Assembly: GCF_905233635.1 (NCBI RefSeq)
Contig: NZ_CAJODG010000023.1
Location: 14,945 to 78,944 of the forward strand
DNA length: 64,000 nucleotides
Direction: 5' to 3'
From: Selenomonas sp. AE3005
GTDB taxonomy: Bacteria > Bacillota > Negativicutes > Selenomonadales > Selenomonadaceae
Both the position numbers and the translations under genes were made by a program. The notes under the pieces were generated by a model. It saw only the letters and a list, made by a program, of their open reading frames with translations. It searched no databases and was not told where the DNA came from. This document shows, piece after piece, positions 18,142 through 27,230 of the stretch (position 1 is the first letter of the stretch; each line of letters begins with the position of its first letter).

Positions 18142-18657
18142 TCAGCAATATGTTACCAGTTCCTCTATACTCTTTGTCTTTTCATGCATAGGCGTAGGAC
18201 GTACCCCATCAGCAGCATAGCCGATATCCAACAGCAGCACTACTTTTTCATTCTCCGGCAATTTCATCGCCTCTGCGGCCTTATCCGGGTCAAAGAAATT
18301 CAGCCAGCAGCTGTCTACACCTTCAGCTGCAGCAGCCAGCATCATGTGCGTGGCTACGATACTGGCATCTTCAATGCCGGAAGTGTATTTGTCACCGGGG
18401 TAGGTAAATTCCTGATGCTGGTCATAAGTTACTGCCAGTACCAACGGAGCACCATAGCGGCAGGGCGTCAGGCTGTCTACTGTCTGCAGTGCATCCTCGG
18501 ACTGCATGACGTAGATGTGCTGCGGCTGGCTGTTTTTGGCAGTCGGCGCCAGCTGACCGGCACGCAAAATCTTATCCAGCACATCCTGCGAAACCTTTTT
18601 GTCAGGATTGTACTTCTTACAAGAATAGCGGTCTTGAGCAAGTTTCAGAAAGTCCAT
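18142..18657 (-). CDS. Nitroreductase family protein
   Basis: 171 residues, a short FMN-dependent nitroreductase. RYSCKKYNPDKKV matches the N-terminal FMN-binding RRSxRxF-type motif, LAPTAKNSQPQ the central conserved stretch, and GYAADG the C-terminal loop. Such enzymes reduce nitroaromatics, quinones or flavins using NAD(P)H; the substrate cannot be deduced. SD AGGAGG precedes the ATG. A perfect 7-bp-arm palindrome 29-47 nt upstream suggests control by a dedicated dimeric repressor, whose gene is not in the window. Confidence 0.88.
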   Translation of the reverse strand: MDFLKLAQDRYSCKKYNPDKKVSQDVLDKILRAGQLAPTAKNSQPQHIYVMQSEDALQTVDSLTPCRYGAPLVLAVTYDQHQEFTYPGDKYTSGIEDASIVATHMMLAAAAEGVDSCWLNFFDPDKAAEAMKLPENEKVVLLLDIGYAADGVRPTPMHEKTKSIEELVTYC

Positions 18658-18685
18658 ATTTACCTCCTTGGGCAGATGTTTACGT

Positions 18686-18704
18686 ATGACCTAGTAAAGG
18701 TCAT
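18686..18704 (-). promoter_or_regulatory. Palindromic operator upstream of the nitroreductase gene
   Basis: ATGACCT-AGTAA-AGGTCAT, perfect arms. Position and symmetry fit a dimeric repressor site; the regulator is unknown. Confidence 0.55.
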
Positions 18705-18818
18705 ATTGTCTTATTCTTGCAAAATTTTCCTGTTCCTGCCAAATGATAAATTTTCCTTTACAATAAACGGACTGCACCATAAAATATATAACATATATAT
18801 GCAGAAAGGAACATTATC

Positions 18819-19127
18819 ATGAATCATGATATATACATCTATCTCTTCGTTATGAGCGCCGTTACGCTGGCTATCCGCATACTCCCCGTCACCCTTATCC
18901 GCCGGCCGATAAAAAACGTCTTTCTGCGCTCGTTCCTGTTTTACGTCCCCTATGTGACGCTGGCAGTGATGACCTTCCCGGCCATCATGGACGCCACGCG
19001 CAGCCCGTACGCCGGACTTTTGGCCCTGCTTATCGGCATTGGCCTGGCCTGGAAAGGATTCAGCCTGTTCAAAGTGGCCGCAGCCTGCTGTATTGTCGTA
19101 TTTGGCGTAGAACTGGTATTGCTATAA
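18819..19127 (+). CDS. azlD: AzlD-family branched-chain amino-acid exporter, small subunit
   Basis: 102 residues, four hydrophobic segments, with the AzlD pattern (LAIRILPVTLIRRP near the N-terminus; ILPV is typical). AzlD pairs with AzlC to export branched-chain amino acids. The likely partner is encoded at 14097-14819, about 4 kb away with unrelated minus-strand genes and a large repeat between, so the pair is split. SD AGAAAGGA precedes the ATG. A bidirectional terminator follows. Confidence 0.88.
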   Translation: MNHDIYIYLFVMSAVTLAIRILPVTLIRRPIKNVFLRSFLFYVPYVTLAVMTFPAIMDATRSPYAGLLALLIGIGLAWKGFSLFKVAAACCIVVFGVELVLL

Positions 19128-19137
19128 TGAAAACATA

Positions 19138-19180
19138 AAAACAGCCATGGAAGTTTTTTCCTGAACTTCCATGGCTGTTT
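19138..19180. terminator. Bidirectional terminator between azlD and panF
   Basis: AAACAGCCATGGAAGTT and AACTTCCATGGCTGTTT arms between two convergent genes. Confidence 0.85.
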
Positions 19181-19205
19181 GTTTATAACGCCATTTTGTA
19201 TTTAT

Positions 19206-20705
19206 CTATTTATCCCTCTGGGGAAAGAACATGGCCAGCACCCGTTCGTCCTGCGGCTTACCTAAATACGTGCCCAACAGGAAGAACAGCAGAGAGACTG
19301 TAATACCGATGGTTATCTGATGCAGCCCCATGACTTTAAAGCCCATCCCCTGTGTCAGGCAGTATACCACCGTGCCGCCGCCCATGGACAGCAAAGCGCC
19401 AAGCTTATTGGCGCGCCGCCAGAAGAGGCCCAAGAGCAGCATCCAGAAAAAAGCTGTTTCCAGACCGCCGAAAGCAAACATATTGATAATCCAGATAAGA
19501 CTTGGCGGTGTCAGCGCAATTACAAAGACCACCACGCCGATAACCGCCGTAGCTGCCATGGACAACAGGCGCAGCTGCTGTGTCCCTGGCTCTTTGCCCT
19601 GCTTATGCGCGTGGTGCAGGTATACGTCCTTGATAATCGCTGAGGACGCTACAATCAACAGGCCGGAAATCGTGGAAATGGACGCCGCCAAGGGGCCGAT
19701 AATAGCCAGCCCTACCAAAGCCGGCGGCATGACCGTAACGATGGTTTTGGGAATGATATTATCCACGCCGCCATAGGAGGCCAGATCGCCGGTAAGCACG
19801 CCATGGGACAGAATCCCCGTGAAATTGATGCCGATATTCATAAAACCTACGACCACCGTACCGATAAGCATGGCCTGGTGCAGGCTGGCCGTATCCTTGT
19901 AGCTGATACCACGCACAACTGACTGTGGCAGGGCAATGGTGCAGATACCGACCAAAATCCACTGTGTCAGGTACAGCCCGGCTGGCATGTGGCCGCCGGA
20001 AAACGGCTCAAACATTTCCGGGTGGCTGCTGTGGAGATTAGCCATCAAATTCGTATAACCGCCCCCGGCCGCAAGTACATAGTACAGCAGCAGGACAATC
20101 CCCACCATCATCATCAGCGCACAACAGGTATCAGTAATCGCCACCGCCCGGAATCCGCCGACAGTCGTATATACCACCACGGCCAGACCAAAGAGCAGCA
20201 AGCCCATTTCATAGCTGTACCCAGTCACCGCCGCAAACAGCTTGGCACCGCCCACAAACTGTGCCGTCATCGTTGCACAGAAAAACAAAACGATGATGAA
20301 CGCCGCGAGGCTGGCCAGCCCATCTGACTGAAAGCGCTCCCGAATGATATCCACTACCGTCACCGCGTCAAACTTTCGCGACAACAGGGCCACCCGTTTG
20401 CCGAAGATACCCAGCACCAGAAAAATTGCTGTCACCTGTACGACCGCCATGTAAATCCAGCCAAAGCCAATCTGCCAGGCCATGCCCGGGCCGCCGACAA
20501 AGGAACTCACGGAGCTGTATGTAGCCACCGTGGTCATGGCCAGTACAAAGCCGCCTAAATCATGATTGCCGATAAAATACTGCTGAACAAAGTTTTTCGC
20601 AAAGCCCCGGGCCTGCACCTGCCGTACATAAAAGCCAATGCCGACCATCACCGCCATAAAAACCAGCAGAGGTAAAAGCGCGGCCAGATTACCACCATTA
20701 TTCAT
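19206..20705 (-). CDS. panF: Sodium/pantothenate symporter
   Basis: 499 residues, a sodium:solute symporter of usual PanF length. Characteristic stretches are QQYFIGNHDLGGFVLAMTTV, YSSVSSFVGGPG and PQSVVRGISYKD. It imports pantothenate, the coenzyme A precursor, with Na+. The adjoining upstream gene is a YhdT homologue that overlaps by 8 nt, the same pairing as in enterobacteria, which strengthens the call over other SSS-family members. Confidence 0.92.
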   Translation of the reverse strand: MNNGGNLAALLPLLVFMAVMVGIGFYVRQVQARGFAKNFVQQYFIGNHDLGGFVLAMTTVATYSSVSSFVGGPGMAWQIGFGWIYMAVVQVTAIFLVLGIFGKRVALLSRKFDAVTVVDIIRERFQSDGLASLAAFIIVLFFCATMTAQFVGGAKLFAAVTGYSYEMGLLLFGLAVVVYTTVGGFRAVAITDTCCALMMMVGIVLLLYYVLAAGGGYTNLMANLHSSHPEMFEPFSGGHMPAGLYLTQWILVGICTIALPQSVVRGISYKDTASLHQAMLIGTVVVGFMNIGINFTGILSHGVLTGDLASYGGVDNIIPKTIVTVMPPALVGLAIIGPLAASISTISGLLIVASSAIIKDVYLHHAHKQGKEPGTQQLRLLSMAATAVIGVVVFVIALTPPSLIWIINMFAFGGLETAFFWMLLLGLFWRRANKLGALLSMGGGTVVYCLTQGMGFKVMGLHQITIGITVSLLFFLLGTYLGKPQDERVLAMFFPQRDK

Positions 20706-20970
20706 GGATATCAGCCCCCTTTTCCACCTGACTATCTTCCAAGGGCATATCCCGGAATACGAATTTCAGCAAAATTTTCACCAGCACGATGGCAAACAAC
20801 CAAACGCCGATACTTGACGTGACCGCCCATAGCGGCAGACCGAAAATCTCCGTATCCACATCCGCAAGGCCAAACCCGGCCCAGCACCAAAATAAAATAA
20901 GTACCAGCAATGCCAGTCCCGTAAACACGGCCTCCCGGCGAATTTGCTGATACTTTTCCCATTCTGTCAT
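20698..20970 (-). CDS. yhdT: YhdT family membrane protein (DUF997)
   Basis: 90 residues with two membrane segments (GLALLVLILFWCWAGFGL and WAVTSSIGVWLFAIVLVKIL). Size, topology and overlap with panF identify it as YhdT, which accompanies PanF in many bacteria and may assist it; its role is unproven. SD AAAGGAG precedes the ATG. Confidence 0.88.
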   Translation of the reverse strand: MTEWEKYQQIRREAVFTGLALLVLILFWCWAGFGLADVDTEIFGLPLWAVTSSIGVWLFAIVLVKILLKFVFRDMPLEDSQVEKGADIHE

Positions 20971-21130
20971 AAATAAATACTCCTTTCGTACAGTTGCACC
21001 TAATTTTTTTGCCGTGCATACCGTCGCTCTCTAGTGTACCGCAAAATGATGTTACAGGCAAACACAGCAGGATTTTTTTCCTGCAAAGCGAAGAATATCT
21101 ACAAGGATTATTTTAGAAAGGATGATATAT

Positions 21131-21691
21131 ATGAAACGCTATATTATAATGCTGGCGCTTTGCCTTTGGGCAGTCAGTGCAACCATCGTCTCCGCGTCCG
21201 GCACCATCTCAGGCACGGTCTACACCCCCAACACAGAACGGGGCATGCAAATAGCCAGAAACGATGCCGGCGCAGGCATGATGTGGGACATGAGTGCCCC
21301 CAAAAACAAGAAAAACTCCGAACGTGCCGAAATCTGGCTTATCGGACGAAACATCAACTTTGCCGCCATCCCCTACGACACCATTCAAAAATGGTACCAG
21401 CAGGGCGTGATTCCTGCCAATCAGCCCATCTACAAAGCTGCAGCCGACGAAAAGGGCAAATTTGAATTCAAGGATATCCCTGCCAATGATTACTACGTCA
21501 TGATTCTTGACCCCAACGGCAAGGAAATATCTCAAAACCTCACGGAAAAAGTCAGCCGTGACGAATTGCTGAAAAAACTCCCCCATGCTGACGAATTTGA
21601 ACTGTTTATGGTAGGTATGCGCAGCTGTCTGGTACAAAAAGTAACCCTGCGCGATGGTCAGAAAATAAATATTCGTCCGGGAATCATTTAA
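21131..21691 (+). CDS. Secreted protein of unknown function
   Basis: 186 residues. A clear signal peptide (MKRYIIMLALCLWAVSATIVSASG) is followed by a beta-rich region that starts SGTISGTVYTP and includes FEFKDIPANDYYVMILDPNG, the pattern of carboxypeptidase-regulatory-like or prealbumin-like folds used in surface proteins. No catalytic motif is visible. The ATG at 21131 is used because AGAAAGGATG lies at proper spacing; the ATG at 21122 overlaps it. The carbonic anhydrase gene begins 19 nt downstream, so the two may be co-transcribed. Confidence 0.75.
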   Translation: MKRYIIMLALCLWAVSATIVSASGTISGTVYTPNTERGMQIARNDAGAGMMWDMSAPKNKKNSERAEIWLIGRNINFAAIPYDTIQKWYQQGVIPANQPIYKAAADEKGKFEFKDIPANDYYVMILDPNGKEISQNLTEKVSRDELLKKLPHADEFELFMVGMRSCLVQKVTLRDGQKINIRPGII

Positions 21692-21710
21692 CCACGAGGA
21701 GGGAAACATT

Positions 21711-22289
21711 ATGTCCATTCTTGAGGATATGCTGGCAGCCAACGCGGAATTTTGCGCCCATCCGCCCACAGATTACACGCAGGAAGACCATAAGAAAAGC
21801 AAGCTGCCCCAAAAGCAGGTAGCCATCATCACCTGCATGGATACCCGGCTGGTAAACTTTTTGGAGCCTGCCCTCGGCATCGGCCGTGGCGAAGCCAAGG
21901 TAATAAAAACCGCCGGCAACGGCGTTACCGGCGTATTTGACGGCACAATCAGAAGCCTGCTGGTCTGTATCTACGAGCTGGGAGTTAAGGAAATCATCGT
22001 CATCGGCCATCATGAGTGCGGCATGGCCAACACCACTTCCGAAAGCCTGATAAAAGCCATGCTGGCCCGGGGCATAGCCAAAGAAGCCATCCACATGGTC
22101 AAAAAAGAATTAAAGGAATGGGCAGACGAATTTCACCACCCGGAACAAAACGTCCGCGACACCGTGGAATATATCCGCTTAAATCCCCTTATCCCTGCCG
22201 ATGTCCCCATCCACGGCCTAATCTTCCATCCTCGTACCGGCAAGATAGATGTGGTGGAAAACGGCTATAACAAAAATAACGACAGTTAA
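21711..22289 (+). CDS. Beta-class carbonic anhydrase
   Basis: 192 residues. Zinc ligands are visible: Cys42 with Asp44 and Arg46 in TCMDTR, and His100/Cys103 in IGHHECGM. It interconverts CO2 and bicarbonate, supplying bicarbonate for carboxylations. No signal peptide, so cytoplasmic. SD GAGGAGGG precedes the ATG. The length is typical for the short bacterial beta-CA clade. Confidence 0.93.
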   Translation: MSILEDMLAANAEFCAHPPTDYTQEDHKKSKLPQKQVAIITCMDTRLVNFLEPALGIGRGEAKVIKTAGNGVTGVFDGTIRSLLVCIYELGVKEIIVIGHHECGMANTTSESLIKAMLARGIAKEAIHMVKKELKEWADEFHHPEQNVRDTVEYIRLNPLIPADVPIHGLIFHPRTGKIDVVENGYNKNNDS

Positions 22290-22346
22290 TTTTATATAGA
22301 ATTATAGGTATTTATAAGCTATAATATACGCAAAGGAGGTTATATC

Positions 22347-23516
22347 ATGGCTATAAATCCCTATCGTCCGGGAGCAGGCAGAAGTCCGCTGTATTTAGCT
22401 GGCCGCGAACAGGTACTCAGCGATGCCCGTGACTCATTAGAAGCTTTAGGCGCAGGCGAAGCCATCCGTTCCACTATATACTACGGGCTGCGTGGTGTCG
22501 GCAAAACCGTTTTGCTCAACTATCTGGAAAACATTGCCGATGAATACGATATACTCACAGAATATATGGAGGTTTCCGAACAGGAATCCTCCTTCCAGCA
22601 AAATATCGCCCTTCACATCTATAAACTAATTACCCGACTCAGTACCGCCACCCAGCTGAAAAGTTACGCCCAAAAGGCCTTGGGTATCCTCAAAGCCTTT
22701 TCCTTGAAATATTCTACTGGTGGAACCACCCTCAGTATTGATATCGACCCTTTGCGTGGTTTTGCCGACACCGGCAATCTCGCCAATGACATAAAGGAAC
22801 TTTTGCTGGCTCTTGGCAATGTCGCCCATGCCGAAGGCCGGGGCGTGGCAATTTTCATAGATGAAACTCAGTATCTGCAGGAACAAGAGTTCAGTGCCCT
22901 CTGTGAAGGCTTGCACCGTATCAATCAAAAAGGCTATCCTTTAGCAATTTTTGCTGCCGGCCTCCCAAAGATTGCCAAAATTGCTGGCGATGCCAAATCC
23001 TATGCCGAACGGCTTTTCTCCTTTGTAGAAATCGGTTCACTTACAGATACCGCCGCCTGTGACGCTCTGGCCAAGCCTGCCAGCAAATATCAGGTCAGCT
23101 ACACGCCCGAAGCCTTGAACCGGATAATTGCCATCACCCAGGGCTATCCATACTTCCTGCAGGAATATGGCAGTTGTGTATGGGACGCCAAAGGCAGTAA
23201 CGATACCATAACACTTGATATCGTAAACAACGCTCAGCATATTTTCCAGCAGAATTTGGACAAAGCCTTCTTCAAAGTCCGCCATGACCGCGCTACTCCC
23301 AGAGAACTGGAATTTATGACTGCCATGATAAAATGCCCCGAACTGCCATGCAGCACAAAACAGGTCGCTGACCTCATGGACGAACCCATAAATAAAATCA
23401 GTCCCCTGCGTGCCCAACTCATCCATAAGGGCTTCATCTACGCCGTAGACAGAGGATTCATTGATTTCACCGTACCTCAATTTGATACCTTCTTGCGGCG
23501 AATGTATGGAAAATAA
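22347..23516 (+). CDS. AAA-type ATPase with C-terminal winged helix (Orc1/STAND-like)
   Basis: 389 residues. Walker A is GLRGVGKT at about 47-54 and Walker B AIFIDETQ with Asp172-Glu173. The later RLFSFVEIGSLTD and ITQGYPYFLQEYG stretches are characteristic of the AAA_16/Orc1-like group. The last 80 residues (TKQVADLMDEPINKISPLRAQ) look like a winged helix. Homologous single-gene ATPases occur widely in bacteria without known function. SD GCAAAGGAGG precedes the ATG. The gene stands alone; it is not part of a recognisable defence or replication cassette. Confidence 0.8.
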   Translation: MAINPYRPGAGRSPLYLAGREQVLSDARDSLEALGAGEAIRSTIYYGLRGVGKTVLLNYLENIADEYDILTEYMEVSEQESSFQQNIALHIYKLITRLSTATQLKSYAQKALGILKAFSLKYSTGGTTLSIDIDPLRGFADTGNLANDIKELLLALGNVAHAEGRGVAIFIDETQYLQEQEFSALCEGLHRINQKGYPLAIFAAGLPKIAKIAGDAKSYAERLFSFVEIGSLTDTAACDALAKPASKYQVSYTPEALNRIIAITQGYPYFLQEYGSCVWDAKGSNDTITLDIVNNAQHIFQQNLDKAFFKVRHDRATPRELEFMTAMIKCPELPCSTKQVADLMDEPINKISPLRAQLIHKGFIYAVDRGFIDFTVPQFDTFLRRMYGK

Positions 23517-23527
23517 TCATGACATTT

Positions 23528-25265
23528 TTATTTTCCTGTTCCATCATCATCGCTAATCAAACGTCTGCCATACAAAGTTCTAAAGCGATTAACGTTACTA
23601 TCATACTTTGATGAGGTCAAATCATTTTCTCCACTAAGACCTCTAACTCTTACTCCCATAAATCCTAACATAGTATTAAACACCAAGTCATTTGTAAAAA
23701 CATAATTTCTAGCTTTTTTTAGATTTATCATTTTACTCTGATGCTCTTGCTGCCAATCATAAGATATATACATATACATAGGAATGTACGTCATATCAAA
23801 TATAAACGTACTAGGATTATGTTCTTGTTCATAATTAACACCTTCGCTATGGTCAGAGAAATACATAAGGCCCTTAAAATTTTTCCATTTTGTAACTTTA
23901 TCCAGTAGTTCACTCATTACATAATCATTATATAAAATACTGTTATCATATTCACTACTTTCTCCTACACTACCAAATTTTTTAAAATCAGAAGGATACC
24001 TGTCACGATACGTTCCATGATTTCCCATTAGATGTACCACTATCAGCATTTTATCCTTGATGGAAATATTTTCCATATTTTTTACAATCTCTTCATCGAA
24101 GTAATCTGTGTCAATAAAATAATCAGAATGGTCATTTAGCCAAATTTGTTGATTAGCTGACGCCGCTATGGCAGTTATAGGCGTTGTCCATTGACCATAG
24201 CGCATTTGATTACTTATCCAAACAGTCTCATATCCAGCTTCATTAGCTACTTCCAAAAGTGATACTGCATCTTCCAATTTTATATCATTATATTGATTCT
24301 TTGATGTCAAAGCATATGTGATAACAGGTACAGTTTGCACATGACAGGAATATGCCTTGTTAAATAAAAGTAAGTTATCATCATTTTTCATTCTTTCCAA
24401 CCACGGTGTAGTATTCTTTTCGTACCCATAGGCCGACATTCTCGTACGATTTTGTGACTCTCCTATAACAAGTACATATATACCATCTTCACCATTATTA
24501 TCTAAATCAATCCCCTGTACTAATCTTTCCTTTCTAGCTTCACATTGTTTAGCAAATTCCTCATAGTTTGCCTGATATATTTGAACTTCCATATATACTT
24601 TTGTCAAAATATTTTCACTTGTACGCATAAAAAGGATATAACTTAATATCATTGACACTGCAATTGCGAAATATATTACTTTTGTTCGTTCTTTAAGCTG
24701 CAAATTACATACAATCTTTCCCCATCCAAGCAAAACAGCTGCATAAAAAAATAATAATAGTCCGGCATACCATCCTGTCCTATCTCTTATATAACTAATA
24801 GCTTCACTGAAATTAGTCTGCAATACTGCCATTAGCGCTTCTGCATCCAGCCATGCTGCTTCCGAAACGTAATATCCCCAAAATAAAATCAACGGGAGAA
24901 GTACACATGTCCCCCCCCGCAAACATTATATTTTTTAGCATTTTGTTTGAAAACATTGACAGTATCAAAATCATAAAATTACATATTGCAAAGATATAGC
25001 TAAATAATATATCTACCTCTGCTATCTTTGGCATGGATACTGTTAGATAACGAATAGCAAACAAAGAACTACCTAATAGCAAGCCAACGCCTATAGCTTC
25101 ATAATATCCTTTCTCTTCTGAAAACACTTTTGCTGATGTTACCAGCAAAATCGCATCTATCAGCAGGAAAATTGTGTAACGCGGACTAAAATCATGAAAT
25201 ATTACGGTACTCATAATTACTAAGCCCAAATATACACCTATGATTTGTAATATATTTCGTTTCAA
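23528..25265 (-). CDS. Phosphoethanolamine transferase, frameshifted at a G8 tract (probably phase-OFF)
   Basis: Read with seven G instead of eight at 24918-24911, the gene is one 578-residue protein: five or so N-terminal membrane segments, then a periplasmic sulfatase-fold domain with VLVIGESQNRTRMSAYGY, MGNHGTY and YFSDHSEGV. This is the EptA/CptA/OpgE layout, which adds phosphoethanolamine to lipid A, core sugar or glucan. The nucleophile position carries Ser (GES), as in CptA-like members. TTG start at 25265 behind GGAGG. As sequenced, the upstream part continues 32 residues past residue 118 in the wrong frame and stops. The gene is AT-rich compared with its neighbours, suggesting acquisition. 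A sequencing error in the run cannot be excluded. Confidence 0.85.
24911..24918 (-). repeat. Homopolymer G8 tract, frame-breaking
   Basis: Eight C on plus. Upstream frame reads GCG GGG GGG GAC; the catalytic frame needs GCG GGG GGG ACA, reached with 7 or 10 G. Confidence 0.92.
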
Positions 25266-25357
25266 CTATAAAACCTCCAATGTGTTTACTCTCAACTTTG
25301 CACTGTTTAAAATCTCTGTTTATGTCTACACATACTTCCTGATACAGTTAATTTTAA

Positions 25358-25471
25358 TCAGACGCGTTCAGCCAGTAATCTTTCCATAACTCCAGCCAGC
25401 AAAGGTTTGCGTGTATCAGACTGCACTTTTCCCGGTTGGCTATTTTTATGTGCCCATAAATACAAAAAAGT
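25358..25471 (-). pseudogene. Possible C-terminal remnant of an unidentified gene
   Basis: Thirty-seven codons in a protein-like composition (including DTRKPLLAGVMERLLAERV) end in TGA, with an in-frame stop upstream and no start codon or SD. It may be the tail of a deleted gene; I do not recognise the family. It could also be chance open sequence. Confidence 0.25.
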
Positions 25472-25482
25472 TTATGTATGGC

Positions 25483-26082
25483 TTATCTATCCTTCCAAAT
25501 CCATACCCGTTCCTTGACTTTTGCCTCGCGCAAAGCTTCGTCCATGGCTTCCAGTGCCAGTTTGGACACCTCTGCCTGCGTAGAATACTCGTCATCAAAT
25601 CGGCGTGACGCGCCTTTTTTAAACACTTCGTCCTTTGACTTGTCAAAGCCATAAATCTCTACAGCGGCGTAGCTGTGGATTATGTACCTGCCCCAGCGGT
25701 TCCAGCTCATGGTCTGGTACTGCTCATAGCCAGTCAGCACCGGCATGACTACCAAATCAGCTTTGAGTTTTTCCGCTACCGGACGCATTAAATCCTTGAG
25801 TTTTACCTTGCCAAAAGCCTCGGCCCGGGCTGCGTCAAAAGCCTCCCAGCATTCCTTTTCGGGAATATAGTAAACCGCATTCAATGTGCCATTTAAAGGA
25901 ATATGCAGACTGCGGTCAACAAGTCTTTCCAAATTATCCTGCACGTCCTGTGACGGTGTCATATAGCTCTGCACCGTCAGGGGAAACTGCGCCACCCTTA
26001 ACGGCACACGCTGAGCAGCGTAAACCTGTGCCATAAAGCAGCAAAGCAGCATTACCAATGATAAAACAATTTTCTTTTTCAT
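25483..26082 (-). CDS. Secreted protein of unknown function
   Basis: 199 residues with a signal peptide ending near AQVYA. After it comes a strand (VPLRVAQFPLTV), a VQDNLERLV helix, then KLKADLVVMPVLTGYEQ, a beta segment AAVEIYGFD and a C-terminal helix EVSKLALEAMDEAL. This alternation resembles small CsgG-like or DUF799-like periplasmic proteins, but no assignment is safe. The protein encoded at 62494 has the same order of elements. GAGGTG precedes the ATG at 26082. It lies 21 nt after a YitT gene on the same strand. Confidence 0.75.
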   Translation of the reverse strand: MKKKIVLSLVMLLCCFMAQVYAAQRVPLRVAQFPLTVQSYMTPSQDVQDNLERLVDRSLHIPLNGTLNAVYYIPEKECWEAFDAARAEAFGKVKLKDLMRPVAEKLKADLVVMPVLTGYEQYQTMSWNRWGRYIIHSYAAVEIYGFDKSKDEVFKKGASRRFDDEYSTQAEVSKLALEAMDEALREAKVKERVWIWKDR

Positions 26083-26103
26083 TGCCGGCACCTCTTCTCC
26101 CAA

Positions 26104-27015
26104 TCAGTGAATTGACTTTTTCTTAAACCGGCCGCCCACGATATCATGAACAGCATTGATGGTAACAAAGGCACTCTCATCTTTGTCAAGTACGATTTCC
26201 TTGAGTTTATCCACCTCCAAGCGTGTCACCACGCAGTAAAGAACTTCCTTGCTTTCCCCCGTGTAGCCGCCGGCACCATGCAGGAGCGTCACGCCACGCC
26301 CCAGACGGTCATTCAGGGCTGAGGTTATTTCATCGTGTGCATTAGTCACAATCATGACAGCGTATGATTCGTCCAACCCTTTGATAACCACGTCAATCAT
26401 CTTGGAAATAACAAAATAAGCTACCAGCGAATACATGGCCTTATCCCAGCCGTAAAGAAGGCCGGCACTGGAAAGAATAAAGAGGTTGATAAACATAACT
26501 ACTTCGCCCACGGAGAAAACGGACTTCTTATCCATGATGATAGCCACAATCTCTGTACCGTCCAGGCTGCCGCCAGCCCTGATTATGAGTCCTACCCCCA
26601 GACCGTCAATTATGCCGCCAAAGATGGCCGCCAAAAAGGGGTCGTCCGTCACCTTTTGCAAGGGCTCAAAAATCTCCGACCAAACTGACAAAAAACAAAT
26701 GGCTACCAAAGTGGCGATAGCAAAGTTTTTGCCAATCTGCTTATAGCCCATGAACAGAAAGGGTATATTGAGCAGTATCAGGAACACACCCAGACTCATA
26801 CCCGTTATGGTTTCGAGCATGATGGAAATACCGACGATACCACCATCAATTACATTATTCGGTATCAAAAACTCTTCCAAACCGAAAGCGGCAATTACAG
26901 CACCAACGAAAATCATCAGGTATTTTTTTATATAGAATGATGTCTTGCGGTTTTGTCCTATTTTTTGTTTTGTCTTATTAACAGCATAAGCAGTTGCCTC
27001 TTCCACACGCCTCAC
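26104..27015 (-). CDS. YitT family membrane protein (DUF161/DUF2179)
   Basis: About 300 residues. Five membrane segments from about residue 34 (GAVIAAFGLEEFLIPNNVIDGG is the family hallmark) are followed by a soluble DUF2179 domain at about 220-300 (GRGVTLLHGAGGYTGESKEVLYCVV). Role unknown; transport has been suggested for the family. The frame opens with GTG at 27015, but GTG at 27006 has the better-placed AGGGGAG box, so the true N-terminus may be three residues shorter. Confidence 0.88.
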   Translation of the reverse strand: MRRVEEATAYAVNKTKQKIGQNRKTSFYIKKYLMIFVGAVIAAFGLEEFLIPNNVIDGGIVGISIMLETITGMSLGVFLILLNIPFLFMGYKQIGKNFAIATLVAICFLSVWSEIFEPLQKVTDDPFLAAIFGGIIDGLGVGLIIRAGGSLDGTEIVAIIMDKKSVFSVGEVVMFINLFILSSAGLLYGWDKAMYSLVAYFVISKMIDVVIKGLDESYAVMIVTNAHDEITSALNDRLGRGVTLLHGAGGYTGESKEVLYCVVTRLEVDKLKEIVLDKDESAFVTINAVHDIVGGRFKKKSIH

Positions 27016-27067
27016 ACTCCCCTATACTTCCCTAATTATTAGATCTTTCATATATATTTATATATAT

Positions 27068-27120
27068 TATAACGCCGTTATTTCAGTTTTGCCACAGGCA
27101 TAACTTCCTCTTAGCGTTTT
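27068..27120 (-). repeat. Decayed end of the TATAACG repeat
   Basis: TATAACGCCGTTATTTCAG and the following CTTCCTCTTAGCGTTT match one end of the copy at 30991-31103 with several substitutions. The other half is missing. Confidence 0.65.
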
Positions 27121-27230
27121 CCTCCGGGGACCAGGTAACAATTTTATCACTGTATATCACTAAAGTACAAATGTATTACATTGGAGTTTTTTGACGGGAT
27201 TAACCCATTTTTTTGCGTGTTTTCTCGCGA

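Noticed and set aside
17573..18220. Short open frames inside the large repeat
   Set aside because: The frames are not kept in the second copy at 63622-64000 and lack ribosome-binding sites.
22347..23516. AAA ATPase as part of a defence island
   Set aside because: No nuclease, effector or other defence gene is adjacent; the neighbours are a carbonic anhydrase and a lipid modification gene.
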